Assembly (NCBI GenBank): GCA_030428385.1
Contig: JAUIDY010000018.1
Location: 1 to 64,000 of the forward strand
DNA from: Rhodothermia bacterium
GTDB taxonomy: Bacteria > Bacteroidota > Rhodothermia > Rhodothermales > JAAAOL01
Direction of reading: 5' to 3'
DNA: 64,000 nt
This document shows, piece by piece, positions 19,140 to 26,558 of this stretch. Position 1 is the stretch's first letter. Every line of letters begins with the position of its first letter. The notes below the pieces were generated by a model that made no database searches, was not told where the DNA came from, and saw only the letters and a program-made list of their open reading frames with translations. The position numbers were made by a program, and so were the translations under genes.

Positions 19140-19565
19140 ATGAAAACTAACAAACCCTACCTCTCCGTCCTTGCTGTAAGTATGTTTCTGCTGCTAGGCA
19201 CCTCAACGGTGCAGGCCCAACATCATGACCATCAAGGCGGCATGCATCAAATGACAGAAGAAGGGATTACGCATCCTACCCTCATAGACGGTGTGCAGGT
19301 CGTTGAGGTCACCGTTACCCCGGCCGGTTACAGTGTGGATCGTATCCTATTGCAACCGGGTGTTCCTGTCCGTCTCGTTTTCACGCGCACCGAAGAAGGG
19401 GGCTGTACCCAGCGGGTTCAAATTCCTCACTTTGGTATTGCTCCTACCGATTTGCCTCTCAATGAACCAACAGCACTGGAGTTTACACCCACGGAAGGGG
19501 GCGAATTCACCTTTGCGTGTGGGATGGATATGATAAAAGGGATCTTGGTGGTAAAGACAAGTTAA
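19140..19565 (+). CDS. Stand-alone secreted cupredoxin-like protein, related to the CusB C-terminal domain
   Basis: A signal peptide (residues 1-26, ending VQA) is followed by a His/Met stretch (HHDHQGGMHQM) and a single cupredoxin-like domain. Its sequence parallels the C-terminal domain of the CusB in this operon: VQVVEVTV versus VQVVKVDI at the start, and FTFACGMDMIKGILVV versus FTFACGMDMVKGTLLV at the end. Cys, Met and a mid-domain Cys could bind copper or silver. It is the last gene of the Cus operon and probably hands metal to the pump or stores it. Confidence 0.8.
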   Translation: MKTNKPYLSVLAVSMFLLLGTSTVQAQHHDHQGGMHQMTEEGITHPTLIDGVQVVEVTVTPAGYSVDRILLQPGVPVRLVFTRTEEGGCTQRVQIPHFGIAPTDLPLNEPTALEFTPTEGGEFTFACGMDMIKGILVVKTS

Positions 19566-19821
19566 CCGTCCCTGATACCAGCTTTTTATCTTCGTGAGGG
19601 TTCGTGTTTGTCGTGGGTTAGTGGGTCATAGGAAAGGCTGCTTGCCTAGATCTGTTGCCAGAGCGGCTTCCCTATTCCCCACACAGGCCGATCACTTCCA
19701 CAGGCGCAGCCCAAAGACGAACTGCATCTCCGGGGCGACCTTCGCCCGTGGCGCGGGCAGCATCGGTGGACGCGCGAGATTCAGCGATGCTGCCCACGTA
19801 AGGAGACACCTCACGTTTGAT

Positions 19822-19917
19822 CTAATAGCGCAGCCGGAGCTGTCCTCTCAGGTTGTTGAACCCGCTGCTGCTGCCCCAGTCTTCAACCTCCTTAAAGATC
19901 CACTTGTAGAGAATATG
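19822..19917 (-). pseudogene. Possible remnant of an outer-membrane beta-barrel C-terminus
   Basis: On the minus strand a short frame encodes [19 protein letters not shown] followed by RGQLRLRY and a stop, which looks like the last strands of an outer-membrane barrel. About 70 bases further downstream on the same strand another frame ends in MQFVFGLRLWK and a stop (about 19692-19726). Neither is a complete gene. The stretch 19566-19919 holds no other gene that I can support, so it may be a scar of a lost barrel gene. Confidence 0.3.
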
Positions 19918-19919
19918 CT

Positions 19920-20264
19920 ATGCCATACGTTGTAGCGGAGCCCTGCATCAACTGCAAATACACCGATTGTGTAGAGGTCTGTCCTGTTGATTGCTTCTAC
20001 GAGGGTCCTAACTTCCTCGTAATCCACCCAGACGAGTGCATCGACTGTAATGCCTGTGTTCCGGTTTGCCCAGTAGATGCCATCTACCCAGAGGATGAAC
20101 TGCCAGATGCATGGGTGCACTACGCGCAGTGGAATGCGTATCTCTCCGGCTTATGGAAAGCACAGGGTTATCACATCATGGAAACGAAAGAACAGGGTCC
20201 ACTACAGGAAGGCTGCACCGAAGAGGTCAAGTCTGAACAGGACATTCTTACTTGGGATGATTAA
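19920..20264 (+). CDS. fdxA: 7Fe-type ferredoxin
   Basis: The 114-residue protein has two cluster-binding segments. The first has Cys9, Cys12, Cys17, Cys21 and Cys25; the second has Cys40, Cys43, Cys46 and Cys50, each series ending in CP. This spacing is that of Azotobacter-type seven-iron ferredoxins ([3Fe-4S] plus [4Fe-4S]), and the start [20 protein letters not shown] is characteristic. It is a cytoplasmic electron carrier. It stands alone between the Cus operon and the first replication gene, and its reason for being on this replicon is unclear. Confidence 0.92.
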   Translation: MPYVVAEPCINCKYTDCVEVCPVDCFYEGPNFLVIHPDECIDCNACVPVCPVDAIYPEDELPDAWVHYAQWNAYLSGLWKAQGYHIMETKEQGPLQEGCTEEVKSEQDILTWDD

Positions 20265-20342
20265 TGAAAGGCCGGACAGGCATAAGACGATACTGACTTG
20301 TACAAGATTTGAAATAAGGTTGAGGTTTGTATCTTGCCTCGT

Positions 20343-21233
20343 ATGGCAAAGAACGATCAAACCTCAAAGCTCGCGGATTCAGCGCAACTAATTCGCCATT
20401 TTGACGCCCGCGGTTCGGATGAACTGGCGTTTATGGCACGCATGCTGGTGCAGGCCACCCTCCCCCACTCCGACCCCGGAAAGGTCGCGGAGTTCAGCCG
20501 CGTCAACGGCTCCTATCGGTTGAGTATTCAGCCCGGCGTAGGGGTTGGTGTACCCTATGGTTCCTATCCTCGCCTCGTGCTGGCCTGGCTCACCACCGAG
20601 GCCGTACAGAAAAAATCAAGACGCCTCGTCCTTGGCGATTCGCTCAGCAGCTTCATGGGCGAATTAGGACTCATGCCCACCGGCGGCCGCTGGGGTACCA
20701 TCACGCGCCTACGTGAGCAAATGAAGCGGCTCTTTTCCGCACGTATCGCTGCCATTTACGACGATCAGGATGCCTTTCAGATGCGCTCGATGGAGGTGGC
20801 CACCGACGTTGATCTCTGGTGGAGTCCGAAGCATCCCGATCAGGCCACCATCTTTGAAAGTGTGGTCGTTTTAGGCGAGCGGTTCTATCGCGCCATTTTG
20901 GAGCGACCTGTCCCGATTGACATGCGTGTTTTAAAGGCCCTCAAACGCTCGCCACTGGGCTTAGACCTCTATACGTGGCTCACGTACCGAGTGAGCTATT
21001 TGGACGCGCCTACGGCGATTTCATGGGACGACCTGCATGAGCAGTTTGGGGCGGACTACAACGACACCAAAAACTTCGCCCGGAAATGCAAGCGTGAACT
21101 CACCAAAATTGCCCTTGTCTGGCCGGAGTTGAAGTACAAAACACCGCGCGGTCGCCTTGTCCTCTCCCCTACCCCGCCGCACGTAGCGAAGCTGGGGCCC
21201 AAGCTGGAGCAGCAAAACGCTTCACGCTCCTGA
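20343..21233 (+). CDS. repA: Plasmid replication initiator RepA (RepA_C type)
   Basis: The start is the ATG at 20343; a TTG nine bases upstream is less likely. The 296-residue product matches the plasmid RepA_C family: the central VPYGSYPRLVLAWLTTEA, a winged-helix segment around LGLMPTGGRWGTITRLREQM, and the C-terminal SPLGLDLYTWLTYR. Such proteins bind iterons and open the origin. Three 19-bp iterons and two DnaA boxes lie just downstream at 21248-21354, as expected for a RepA origin. A second, unrelated initiator is encoded at 24513. Confidence 0.85.
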   Translation: MAKNDQTSKLADSAQLIRHFDARGSDELAFMARMLVQATLPHSDPGKVAEFSRVNGSYRLSIQPGVGVGVPYGSYPRLVLAWLTTEAVQKKSRRLVLGDSLSSFMGELGLMPTGGRWGTITRLREQMKRLFSARIAAIYDDQDAFQMRSMEVATDVDLWWSPKHPDQATIFESVVVLGERFYRAILERPVPIDMRVLKALKRSPLGLDLYTWLTYRVSYLDAPTAISWDDLHEQFGADYNDTKNFARKCKRELTKIALVWPELKYKTPRGRLVLSPTPPHVAKLGPKLEQQNASRS

Positions 21234-21247
21234 TCTCACATTATTTA

Positions 21248-21354
21248 TGTGGATAAGCGGGTTTTCTAAAAGTTATCCACGCATAAACGGTACACCAAGC
21301 CTACGCATAAACGGTACACCAACACCCCTATTTTCACGCATAAACGGTACACCA
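21248..21354 (+). other. Candidate replication origin 1: inverted DnaA boxes and three iterons
   Basis: A perfect DnaA box on the minus strand (TGTGGATAA, 21248-21256) faces TTATCCACG at 21273-21281. Three perfect copies of ACGCATAAACGGTACACCA follow at 21279-21297, 21303-21321 and 21336-21354, spaced 24 and 33 bases. This combination immediately behind repA is the usual arrangement of an iteron origin. An AT-rich run follows at 21355-21390. Confidence 0.85.
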
Positions 21355-21484
21355 TCCTGTAATAAGTAATTTAATACCTGTAATAGAATCCCTTTTCGTG
21401 TGGAAAACCCCTTCTCAGCGTTTCCGGCATTTCCCCATCGACACCGCCCTCGCGAACGAGAATTTAAAAGGCTTATAAGGGACT

Positions 21485-21516
21485 CCGTTATTGCAAGGGA
21501 GACTTTACAATAACGG
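21485..21516. promoter_or_regulatory. Inverted repeat between origin 1 and radC
   Basis: CCGTTATTG and CAATAACGG form a perfect 9-bp inverted repeat with a 14-base loop. It lies in the 449-base gap between repA and the RadC gene that otherwise holds the iteron origin. It may be part of the origin or an operator for radC; I cannot decide. Confidence 0.5.
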
Positions 21517-21682
21517 AAATAGACCACCCTACCTTGTAGGCATCCCTGTTTTTCTTGTGCTGCCCCTCCCCTGGTATACTCTCCTGTAGCACCGGCTCTT
21601 TAACCAACGGGGGGCTTTCAGTGCGGCAAACACCAAAAGCCCCGATCCCCCTAACCACCGCTATGACAGATAGGAGGTTTTC

Positions 21683-22174
21683 ATGGCTACGAAATCTACG
21701 GGGAGAAGTGCCTACCAGCTCGCGCTTTTTTCCCACCTCCCCTTCTACACCACCCGCCTTGTTTGCGAGCAGCACTTCCCTTTTTGCGACCGCTTGCGCG
21801 TCACTACACCGGAAGAAATAGCCCTCTTTCTCATGGACTACTTTGCAGACAAAGACCGGGAAGAATTCCTCGTTGTGCTGCTCGACACCGCCAACACCGT
21901 GTTCGGGCTGGTGCAGGTCAGCGTCGGCGGCCTTGCGGCAAGCATCGTAGAACCACGGCAGGTTTTTAAGACGGCTATTCTTTCCAATGCGGCCGCGGTC
22001 ATCCTGGCGCATCAGCATCCCAGTCAGAATCCCGAACCCAGCCGTGAGGACATCCGCATCACGCAGCAACTCGTAGAGGCAGGTAAGCTGATGGGGATTC
22101 CCGTCCACGATCATTTGATCATAGCGGGAGCTACCTACACCAGCCTCAGAGAGCGAGGACTTATGAACACATAA
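21683..22174 (+). CDS. radC: RadC-like JAB-domain protein
   Basis: The 163-residue protein consists of a RadC JAB/MPN-type domain. The zinc site motif is AHQHPSQNPEPSREDIRIT (H at about residue 108-110 with the following S and D), preceded by EEFLVVLLDTANTVFG and a conserved KTAILSNAAAVI. The N-terminal helix-hairpin-helix of chromosomal RadC is absent, as in many mobile-element copies. The start has a strong AGGAGG eight bases upstream. Plasmid-borne RadC proteins are common but their function is unsettled; roles in DNA repair or anti-restriction are suggested. Confidence 0.9.
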   Translation: MATKSTGRSAYQLALFSHLPFYTTRLVCEQHFPFCDRLRVTTPEEIALFLMDYFADKDREEFLVVLLDTANTVFGLVQVSVGGLAASIVEPRQVFKTAILSNAAAVILAHQHPSQNPEPSREDIRITQQLVEAGKLMGIPVHDHLIIAGATYTSLRERGLMNT

Positions 22175-22208
22175 TCTGCGCTCGCCCTTATGAGGTCCCG
22201 CTCAAAAG

Positions 22209-22241
22209 CCCACCAGCGACCATCGCCGGTGGGTCTTTTTT
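22209..22241 (+). terminator. Rho-independent terminator after radC
   Basis: CCCACC and GGTGGG form a stem that can extend inward past one mismatch, followed by TCTTTTTTAT. It lies 35 bases behind the radC stop and faces the end of the leftward RHH gene. Confidence 0.85.
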
Positions 22242-22288
22242 ATTCGATGACGAGGCACCGATCCTCGTGCCTTCTGATTTGAAACGAA

Positions 22289-22558
22289 CTACCCTTCTCC
22301 CCTACCCTGAAGCGCTGCATAGGCAGCCTCGGCTAACCACTGGTTGCGGGATATCGAGATGGGACGTTTGGCAATGGCCTCGTCGATCTCACGTACGAGG
22401 TTTGTTGGAAGCCGAACGGTGATTTTCTGAATATCATCGACCGGTGCCTTTTCTTCGCCACCGGCGTGCGACCCCCCTTTCTCAATCAGCGCGTCTACAT
22501 CGACGCCGGATGATTTTTGATCCGGTGTGTTTTTGCTTGCTTTGCGTCCAATAGCCAT
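22289..22558 (-). CDS. Ribbon-helix-helix protein, partner of ParA
   Basis: The 89-residue protein has a flexible N-terminal half and a C-terminal ribbon-helix-helix domain: QKITVRLPTNLVREIDEAI as beta strand and first helix, then RPISISRNQWLAEAAYAAL. It is encoded just behind ParA on the same strand. In ParA systems of this size the second gene is the centromere-binding protein, so it likely binds the repeats at 22579-22630 and 23278-23333 and activates ParA. It may also repress its own promoter. Confidence 0.75.
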   Translation of the reverse strand: MAIGRKASKNTPDQKSSGVDVDALIEKGGSHAGGEEKAPVDDIQKITVRLPTNLVREIDEAIAKRPISISRNQWLAEAAYAALQGRGEG

Positions 22559-22578
22559 AGGTTAGCTTGATGTCGTTG

Positions 22579-22630
22579 TGAGGTCACAATAAGGTCATGT
22601 TGGTGTCACTATGCCACTGATGTGACCTCA
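22579..22630. repeat. GGTCA repeat cluster between parA and the RHH gene
   Basis: TGAGGTCACA (22579-22588) has a perfect inverted copy, TGTGACCTCA, at 22621-22630. AAGGTCATG and TGGTGTCAC lie between. The same opening, TGAGGTCACAAT, occurs upstream of parA at 23278. These are candidate centromere or operator sites for the RHH protein. Confidence 0.65.
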
Positions 22631-23262
22631 TTTAAGTGCCGAAACAAGGTCTCTACCTCGTGAATGGCTTTTTTGTCTTTTGGCTTGTATTCCACAACAC
22701 CGAGACCTTCAGCGACTGCGGTCGCAAATGCTTTGCGATTGCCCAGGTAGGCCGGGATAAAACCAAGCACGTCAGATTCTTGCAGAAAGGCCGCGGCCTC
22801 GTCGTTGTCACTCCCCTGATGATCGGCGCGGTTGATAAAGGCAAAGGCTCGCAGGCCAGGGTTCGCCGGGGTCATTTCTTCGATGAGATGTTCGACGTGT
22901 TCAAATGTCCACACATCGAGCGAGCGCGGTGCAAACGGAACGAGCAGGATATCGGCTACTGTCAGCGCGGCGCGTTGACTGACCGTATCCCGACCACCGG
23001 TGTCGATGATGATATCGTCGTACTTATCCTTCAGGCGAAGCACCTGGTCGCGTACCGCCTTCCCTGTTAGCTTGATGCTTGTATAGCCGGGATCACCTCC
23101 AAAGCGCTCGCTACGAAGCGCGGTGAAGTCCGTAGCGCTTTCCTGATCATCGGCATCGATGAGGAGGACATCCCGATCTGCAAGCGAGGACATTACGGCA
23201 AGGTTGGTTGCAACGAGGGTCTTCCCTACTCCCCCTTTAATTCCGCCCGATACGATTATCAT
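22609..23262 (-). CDS. parA: ParA-type partition ATPase
   Basis: The 217-residue protein is a small ParA/Soj-like Walker ATPase. The deviant Walker A motif GGIKGGVGKT is at residues 6-15, followed by VLLIDADDQESATDF (Walker A') and DIIIDTGGRD (Walker B region). There is no N-terminal HTH domain, which makes this a short ParA that depends on a separate DNA-binding partner. The RHH gene downstream is that partner. Together they would segregate the plasmid. Confidence 0.92.
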   Translation of the reverse strand: MIIVSGGIKGGVGKTLVATNLAVMSSLADRDVLLIDADDQESATDFTALRSERFGGDPGYTSIKLTGKAVRDQVLRLKDKYDDIIIDTGGRDTVSQRAALTVADILLVPFAPRSLDVWTFEHVEHLIEEMTPANPGLRAFAFINRADHQGSDNDEAAAFLQESDVLGFIPAYLGNRKAFATAVAEGLGVVEYKPKDKKAIHEVETLFRHLNEVTSVA

Positions 23263-23277
23263 GTGTGATGCCAGAAT

Positions 23278-23333
23278 GAGGTCACAATGGGGTCAATATG
23301 TTGTCTTGTTGCCATCAATATAAGGTCATTATA
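23278..23333. repeat. GGTCA repeat cluster upstream of parA
   Basis: TGAGGTCACAATGGGGTCAAT at 23278 repeats the sequence at 22579, and AAGGTCATT follows near 23323-23331. The cluster occupies the parA promoter region. The rest of the 311-base gap to 23574 shows no gene. Confidence 0.6.
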
Positions 23334-23573
23334 GGGCCAGTGCAATTCCTGGTTAGCACTTATGTATCCTTCCCAATCATTGACAACTCGTTCAAGGCCA
23401 GGTACGCTTGGGGGTAGGTAAGCTCCCATGGCCTACCGCACTTCCCTCCCCTGTTTCCCTGAGCTTGACAGGAAGCATAGCACGTAGATATGGCTTAACA
23501 GCAATGCTTTCCAGGCCTTCCTGCTTCGCTTCCCCAGGGAACAGTGGGAAGCGAAGGGGAGCGTGATTATCAT

Positions 23574-24275
23574 ATGAATGGATTTCAGCACAGCATTGAA
23601 GACATCGCAGAAGCGACCGGTTTAACGCGGAAATACATCGACCGCTGTTATCAGTTGATGCCTTTCTTGGAGGCCTACCGGCGCATGGCCGCTGACGAAA
23701 ACAAGTATTATTACAACAGCGGAGCCTTTGACGTTTTTCAGCAGATCGCTTCTTTAAAAGCGCAGCACAACAATCGCCAGCAGATAAAAGAAATCCTCGA
23801 ATCGTCGGGGCTAGGAAACCAAGGGGAAGCTGAGGAAGAGGGGAGGGAAGAGCAGGGAAGTGCCATGGAAAGTCTGGAAATGGAACCCGCCTCGGTACAG
23901 CCACCACCAGACACAAAGCTCTGGATCGATGCGCTTCAGACGTCAAGCCGCCAGGCTATCGACGCACTTAGAGAAGCGATGGCCGCAAAGGATGTCGTGA
24001 TCGAAGAGAAAGACTCCAGAATCCACGCCCTTGAAGACCGTATTCTGGCACTACCAGATGGCCGCACCCCTGAAGAAATCAAGGCGGGGCTTGCCGAGAA
24101 AGAACGGCAGGAACAGGAAATCGAAGCCCTGAAAAAAAAGGTAGGGGAGGAGCAGGGACGCGCTGCCGAGCGCAAGCGGCTAATAGGAGCGTTGGAGCAG
24201 CTTCCCACCTGGGGAAAGCGCAAGCAAAAGAAAGAACTTCTTTCTGCCATCAAGGCCCTCGATGGGCAGACCTAG
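23574..24275 (+). CDS. MerR-like helix-turn-helix protein with C-terminal coiled coil (KfrA-like plan)
   Basis: I start at the ATG at 23574, since the GTG at 23544 adds ten residues that do not fit. Residues 1-80 resemble a MerR-type winged helix: SIEDIAEATGLTRKYIDRC, then YYYNSGAFDVFQQIASLKA. After an acidic linker, residues 120-230 are a long charged coiled coil. A DNA-binding head with a coiled-coil tail recalls KfrA, a plasmid-stability factor of other replicons, but direct homology is not shown. Its gene ends two bases before the first iteron of origin 2, so it may act at that origin or in partition. Confidence 0.6.
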   Translation: MNGFQHSIEDIAEATGLTRKYIDRCYQLMPFLEAYRRMAADENKYYYNSGAFDVFQQIASLKAQHNNRQQIKEILESSGLGNQGEAEEEGREEQGSAMESLEMEPASVQPPPDTKLWIDALQTSSRQAIDALREAMAAKDVVIEEKDSRIHALEDRILALPDGRTPEEIKAGLAEKERQEQEIEALKKKVGEEQGRAAERKRLIGALEQLPTWGKRKQKKELLSAIKALDGQT

Positions 24276-24276
24276 A

Positions 24277-24401
24277 ATGATCGTGCTTTTGAGTTCAAAG
24301 TATTTACATGATCGTGCTTTTGGGTTCAAAAAGAGGCCAGATGATCGTGCTTTTGAGTTCAAAACATCGTGCTTTTGAGTTCAAAAAAGGCCTGTGGATA
24401 A
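24277..24401 (+). other. Candidate replication origin 2: four iterons and a DnaA box
   Basis: Copies of ATGATCGTGCTTTTGAGTTC followed by AAA stand at 24277-24299, 24308-24330 (one mismatch) and 24341-24363, and a fourth lacking the first three bases at 24366-24385. The spacings are 31, 33 and about 22 bases, close to whole helical turns. A perfect DnaA box (TGTGGATAA) is at 24393-24401. The RPA-type initiator starts at 24513. The iteron sequence is unrelated to that of origin 1. Confidence 0.85.
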
Positions 24402-24512
24402 CCGGGGAAAGTCGCCCAGCCTTGCCCGTTTTATTCCTTGAAGTAGGGAAGCCTCACGTATATCTCACTACTCGTCTTTCACTAACGTAAAGGGAAATGA
24501 TAGAATGGGTCT

Positions 24513-25724
24513 ATGAAGCAGAAAGACCCTGAAACCACAAAAAAAGGAAAGTGCGGGGTTGTTCGACTAGAGCGCAATGTAGACAGCTTGCCCATCTGGG
24601 CGCCCAAAGCCTACGCAGGCATGTTAGAGCGGACGTATACGCTTTCCTGGAAAGGGGAGGGGGCAGAAGTACAGGTGATGGCACTTCCGAAATATGGACA
24701 ACTCCGGTCACTCGACAAACTCGTACTCACGGCGCTTATTTATTTGTGGAACGAACAAGGCCGTAGGGCAGATGGCCGCATTGCATTTCAGATTGCTGGA
24801 CTCATCAAGCTACTAGGGCACAGTCATCAAGGCGGGCGGGTGTACCGGCGCATCAAGCAAAGCCTTCGCCGCCTCAAACATACCGGCCTCCAGTTCATCA
24901 ACTGTTTTTATGACAAACAAGAAGAGACCTACAAGACCACACGGGATACCAACATCCTCTATGAACTGCTTATCGTGGAGCCCAAAAAAGACCAAACGGG
25001 GTATGAATGGACCGTTGCGTATCTCAACCTTGATGTAGCAAACAACCTGCTCGGCAATTACACCCGGCCCATTTCGTTGCCGCTACTTCTCCGCCTAAGC
25101 GAACGCGGTATTCTGTTCGAGTCCTACATAAACGGCGTGCTTTGGCGCAGGCCGGTGATTACAAAAGACGTCTTTGAACTGTGGCAAGAGCTTGGACTCA
25201 GCACAAAAGGATACGGGTACGGATCACGCCTTGCAGCGAAGATGCGCGTGGATCTGGATACCATTGCCGCAGCCTCAAGTAGCTTGTTGGAGCGCTATGA
25301 ATTCTCGGATTCAAAGACCAGGGCGCGAAGCAAGAATCTTGTGTTGTACCGCAAAGCACGTATGCCAAGGCTGCCCCGTTCCTCTTATGGAGACGAGGCA
25401 TTGGATGAAGTGGATATTCAGGTGGAGCAAATTCGCTCGATGCTCCGGGACGCCAGCAACAATGATTCAAACATTCGGCGCATTGCTGAGCGCATGCCTG
25501 CTCCGGTGATCGACAAAGGCGTATTTGATGCCTGGGGACGCTACCGTGACCGGCAGACCTCCAACCCGGCAGCGTATTTTGTCGGCATCATGAAAAAGAA
25601 AGCGATTGAGCTCGATATTGATCTTGGGATGGGTCGGAGATCAAAGCAGGAGGGAGGACGAGGTGAAATCCAGCATGCCCTGGAGACGCCCTCAGATTGC
25701 CGTGGTGAAGACGTTGTCCGCTAG
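24513..25724 (+). CDS. Second plasmid replication initiator (RPA, replication initiator protein A type)
   Basis: The 403-residue protein resembles the RPA family of plasmid initiators. Indicators are the segment RSLDKLVLTALIYLWNEQGR, followed by FQIAGLIKLLGH and a winged-helix-rich middle part with FINCFYDKQEETY and NILYELLIVE. Its C-terminus (about 330-375) carries APVIDKGVFDAWGRYRDRQ and NPAAYFVGIMKK, as seen in replication proteins that end in a helical tail. It lies just behind four iterons and a DnaA box. Two different initiators in one molecule point to a fused or dual-origin plasmid. Confidence 0.78.
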   Translation: MKQKDPETTKKGKCGVVRLERNVDSLPIWAPKAYAGMLERTYTLSWKGEGAEVQVMALPKYGQLRSLDKLVLTALIYLWNEQGRRADGRIAFQIAGLIKLLGHSHQGGRVYRRIKQSLRRLKHTGLQFINCFYDKQEETYKTTRDTNILYELLIVEPKKDQTGYEWTVAYLNLDVANNLLGNYTRPISLPLLLRLSERGILFESYINGVLWRRPVITKDVFELWQELGLSTKGYGYGSRLAAKMRVDLDTIAAASSSLLERYEFSDSKTRARSKNLVLYRKARMPRLPRSSYGDEALDEVDIQVEQIRSMLRDASNNDSNIRRIAERMPAPVIDKGVFDAWGRYRDRQTSNPAAYFVGIMKKKAIELDIDLGMGRRSKQEGGRGEIQHALETPSDCRGEDVVR

Positions 25725-25873
25725 ACGCGGGTCACCACCTTTTCGGTCAAAACTCATTGCCAGACTCCGATTAGAAGGTGAAGAGGTTAATACGTAAACG
25801 GGATTTGGGCATTTTAGAGAAAGACTATATTTTTGTTTAATCTGAATATCAGCACAAAACTTTTTTACCAGCA

Positions 25874-26212
25874 ATGTCTGAATTGAACTTCGTTTTCCCT
25901 GATCCCCGAGAAAAATTTATTCTAGTCGAGGAGTATAGCGGCTGGAAACTCCAAGGGAGGCATATCAAAAGCTTGCCGGAAGGACGACGTACAAAATATT
26001 CCCTATGGGTAGAGAATGAAGTAGCAACATTCTTTGTCGATGTTGAATCCCCAAAGGTGGTTTTAATTCCTTTGGGCCGCGAAGAAGAGTGGGAGGAGTT
26101 GTTGAAATATCAAGCTGTCCTCAAAGCAAAGGAATTAATAGAAGCGGGTGAATTCGGATCAGGAGAGACATATACGTACAATTTTGCCGATCTGATTGAA
26201 CCTGAGAGCTAG
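25874..26212 (+). CDS. Hypothetical protein, 112 residues
   Basis: I do not recognise this family. The product is soluble, acidic and without signal or helices of membrane type; FVFPDPREKFILVEEYSGWK and a C-terminal YTYNFADLIEPES stand out. The upstream region is AT-rich with TATATTTTTG near 25828. It lies directly ahead of ParDE on the same strand but with its own spacing, so it is not clearly part of that module. Confidence 0.5.
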   Translation: MSELNFVFPDPREKFILVEEYSGWKLQGRHIKSLPEGRRTKYSLWVENEVATFFVDVESPKVVLIPLGREEEWEELLKYQAVLKAKELIEAGEFGSGETYTYNFADLIEPES

Positions 26213-26232
26213 GGTGCCCACAAAAGAAACCG

Positions 26233-26270
26233 ATGTCAAAGATTGACATTGAAGCAAGTGGGTATATACT
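26233..26270 (+). promoter_or_regulatory. ParDE promoter with overlapping palindrome
   Basis: TTGACA (26243-26248) and TATACT (26265-26270) are near-perfect sigma-70 elements with a 16-base spacer. The palindrome ATGTCAA-AGA-TTGACAT (26233-26249) covers the -35 box and is a likely ParD operator for autoregulation. Transcription would begin about 26277, which favours the antitoxin start at 26298. Confidence 0.75.
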
Positions 26271-26297
26271 GGAGCTATGACAACCAAGGTACAAGCC

Positions 26298-26558
26298 ATG
26301 AATGTATCACTAACGCCGCAGCTCGAAGCCTTTGTGCGCGAGTTGGTTGGTTCGGGGCGGTACAACTCTGCCAGTGAGGTGGTACGCGAAGCGCTGCGTT
26401 TTGCCCAGGAGCGGGAGCAGGTGCGTGCCATTAAGCTAGAAGCACTACGCGAAGAAATCCGCAGAGGTCTTGAAAGCCCGTCGCTCGGGGAGTGGGATGT
26501 CGAGGCGTTCTTGAACGAAGCCCGTGAGACCTTCGCCGAGGGTAACGTAGCAACCTGA
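26298..26558 (+). CDS. parD: ParD-family antitoxin
   Basis: I choose the ATG at 26298 because the core family sequence MNVSLTPQLEAFVRELV starts there and the promoter leaves no leader for the ATG at 26277. The 86-residue protein has a ribbon-helix-helix N-terminus (residues 1-45, with YNSASEVVREALRF) and a C-terminal tail that would wrap the toxin. Its stop overlaps the ParE start by one base (TGATG), the usual coupling of these pairs. Confidence 0.9.
   Translation: MNVSLTPQLEAFVRELVGSGRYNSASEVVREALRFAQEREQVRAIKLEALREEIRRGLESPSLGEWDVEAFLNEARETFAEGNVAT

Noticed and set aside
19594-19935. A 113-residue plus-strand frame before the ferredoxin
   Set aside because: It overlaps the ferredoxin start, has no family features and a random composition.
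21279-21354. Short evenly spaced repeats that might suggest a CRISPR array
   Set aside because: Only three 19-bp copies with spacers of 5 and 14 bases, no cas genes, and DnaA boxes next to them: this is an iteron origin.
21273-21527. A minus-strand frame with a repeated GVPFMR peptide across the iterons
   Set aside because: The peptide repeat is simply the translation of the 19-bp iterons; there is no ribosome site or family match.
24277-24385. A second repeat cluster as CRISPR or a tandem repeat
   Set aside because: The copies are spaced by helical turns beside a DnaA box and a replication initiator, so the iteron reading is better.
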